Origin: Veillonella sp.
GTDB taxonomy: Bacteria; Bacillota; Negativicutes; Veillonellales; Veillonellaceae
Length of the DNA: 7,460 bases
NCBI RefSeq assembly: GCF_015058545.1
Contig: NZ_SVCB01000121.1
Span: 1 to 7,460, forward strand
Direction: 5' to 3'
The notes under the pieces were generated by a model. That model made no database searches. It was not told where the DNA came from and was given only the letters and a program-made list of their open reading frames with translations. Made by a program: the position numbers and the translations under genes. Of this stretch, positions 6,524 through 7,460 are shown piece after piece (within the stretch, counting starts at the first letter, position 1; each line of letters begins with the position of its first letter).

Positions 6524-7366
6524 TTGCGTACTATCGATGTAGCAAAAGTGACGGAAACAGTAGCCCAAATGTGTAAAAATGCGGCTTACTATTTACCACA
6601 AGACGTATATGAAGGTTTAAAAGCCGGTCGTGAAACTGAAAAATCTCCGGTTGGTTGCGTAGTATTAGACCAGATTATTAAAAATGCCGAAATCGCTCGT
6701 GAAGAAGATCGTCCAATTTGCCAGGATACCGGTTATACTATCGTATTCTTGGAAGTAGGTCAGGATGTTCACTTCGAAGGTGGCGACTTACAGCAAGCTG
6801 TTCAAGACGGCGTTGCTAAAGGTTATGTAGAAGGTTATTTACGTAAATCCGTAGTGGCAGAACCTTTATTTAACCGTAAAAACACCGGTAACAACACTCC
6901 TTGTATCATTTATACAAGCATCGTACCTGGCGACAAAGTTAAAATCGACATGGAACTTAAAGGTTTCGGTTCCGAAAATAAATCCGGCGTAAAAATGTTG
7001 GTACCTGCTGATGGCGTTGAAGGCGTTAAAAATGCAGTTATGGAAATCGTTAAAAAAGCCGGCCCTAACCCATGCCCTCCAATGGTTCTTGGCGTAGGTA
7101 TCGGCGGTACTATGGACTATGCAGCATTACTTTCCAAAAAAGCATTGCTTCGTTCCACTAAAAAACGCAACGATATGCCTGAATATGCTAAATTAGAAGA
7201 AGAATTGTTGGAAATGATCAACAAAACAGGTATCGGACCTCAGCTTGGTGGTACCACTACAGCATTAGCAGTTAACATCGAATGGGCCGCTACCCATATT
7301 GCCGGTCTTCCTGTAGCCGTGACAATTTGCTGCCATGCAAGCCGTCATGCCGAAGAAATTCTTTAA
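6524..7366 (+). CDS. Class I fumarate hydratase, alpha subunit (two-subunit, iron-sulfur type)
   Basis: Catalyses, together with the beta subunit, the reversible hydration of fumarate to malate in the cytoplasm using an oxygen-sensitive [4Fe-4S] cluster. The 280-residue product corresponds to the N-terminal domain of single-chain class I enzymes such as E. coli FumA. The three cluster cysteines are visible: Cys66 in ICQDTG, Cys184 in NPCPP and, near the end, Cys270 in TICCHASRH (Cys269 is adjacent). KGFGSEN near residues 146-152 corresponds to KGGGSAN of FumA and argues for fumarase over L-tartrate dehydratase TtdA, its close relative. The start is TTG 6524 with a strong ribosome site 6 bases upstream and a near-consensus promoter before that. 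The beta gene follows after 21 bases, so the two are co-transcribed. In propionate-forming anaerobes this step runs from malate to fumarate on the succinate path. Confidence 0.95.
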   Translation: MRTIDVAKVTETVAQMCKNAAYYLPQDVYEGLKAGRETEKSPVGCVVLDQIIKNAEIAREEDRPICQDTGYTIVFLEVGQDVHFEGGDLQQAVQDGVAKGYVEGYLRKSVVAEPLFNRKNTGNNTPCIIYTSIVPGDKVKIDMELKGFGSENKSGVKMLVPADGVEGVKNAVMEIVKKAGPNPCPPMVLGVGIGGTMDYAALLSKKALLRSTKKRNDMPEYAKLEEELLEMINKTGIGPQLGGTTTALAVNIEWAATHIAGLPVAVTICCHASRHAEEIL

Positions 7367-7371
7367 TTCAA

Positions 7372-7378
7372 GGGGAGG
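7372..7378 (+). promoter_or_regulatory. Shine-Dalgarno site of the fumarase beta gene
   Basis: GGGGAGG in the 21-base gap after the alpha stop lies 9 bases before the ATG at 7388. No terminator or promoter is visible in this gap, which supports a single alpha-beta transcript. Confidence 0.8.
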
Positions 7379-7387
7379 AAGATAACA

Positions 7388-7460
7388 ATGGCTGAATCAA
7401 AAACAATTCATATTACGACACCTTTAACTGAAGAAGTGTCCAGAACATTAAGAGCCGGCG
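7388..7460 (+). CDS. Class I fumarate hydratase, beta subunit, 3' end outside window (partial)
   Basis: Only 24 codons are visible: the product begins MAESKTIHITTPLTEEVSRT and continues to LRAG at the window edge. The ITTPLTEE...LRAG pattern is the usual beginning of the fumarase beta subunit, which corresponds to the C-terminal domain of single-chain class I fumarases and completes the active site with the alpha subunit. The ATG has a good ribosome site and lies 21 bases after the alpha stop. Position and start motif make the call firm; tartrate dehydratase beta (TtdB) is the only close alternative and is made unlikely by the alpha subunit. Confidence 0.88.
   Translation, partial: MAESKTIHITTPLTEEVSRTLRAG

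Noticed and set aside
1..7460. A wholly new biological system
   Set aside because: Every strong coding region belongs to a well-known family (nitrate reductase or class I fumarase); no unassigned gene cluster, mobile element or defence-like module is visible.

Overview
The window carries the downstream part of a respiratory nitrate reductase operon, narG (5' end missing)-narH-narJ-narI. It is followed by a 790-base AT-rich gap and then by the start of a two-gene fumarase operon: the complete class I fumarate hydratase alpha subunit and the first 24 codons of the beta subunit. All genes lie on the + strand. The sequence suggests a Negativicutes-type anaerobe, most likely Veillonella or a relative. 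This rests on a narGHJI operon plus a split two-subunit class I fumarase in moderately AT-rich DNA with strong Shine-Dalgarno sites and TTG starts. It is an inference from gene content and style, not from a marker gene.

Region 1-5733, nar operon. The genes are packed with overlapping ends (narG/narH 11 bases, narH/narJ 8, narJ/narI 4), which points to translational coupling. NarG is the molybdenum-bisMGD catalytic subunit, NarH the four-cluster iron-sulfur subunit, NarJ the assembly chaperone and NarI the diheme cytochrome b anchor. Together they pass electrons from the quinol pool to nitrate. The most notable detail is in NarH: Arg213 stands where a cysteine ligand of the [3Fe-4S] cluster FS4 is expected (E. 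coli Cys217), while the other 14 cluster cysteines are in register. NarH also ends in a Gly/Cys-rich tail.

Region 5734-6523, intergenic. After narI come degenerate 16-base direct repeats, then a convincing rho-independent terminator (5850-5880). The rest is AT-rich and has no gene I can support. It does hold a perfect TATAAT abutting a Fur-box-like palindrome (6053-6083), an unsupported 83-codon open frame, and a near-consensus sigma70-type promoter with an extended -10 (6452-6480) that serves the fumarase operon.

Region 6524-7460, fumarase. The alpha subunit starts at TTG behind a strong ribosome site; the beta subunit follows after 21 bases and runs off the window. In lactate-fermenting, propionate-forming anaerobes this enzyme interconverts malate and fumarate, and fumarate reduction competes with nitrate reduction for reducing power. 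The two operons are thus functionally related but, by their own promoter and terminator, separately transcribed. I see no evidence of a wholly new system; the NarH substitution and the Fur-like box are the points most worth checking.
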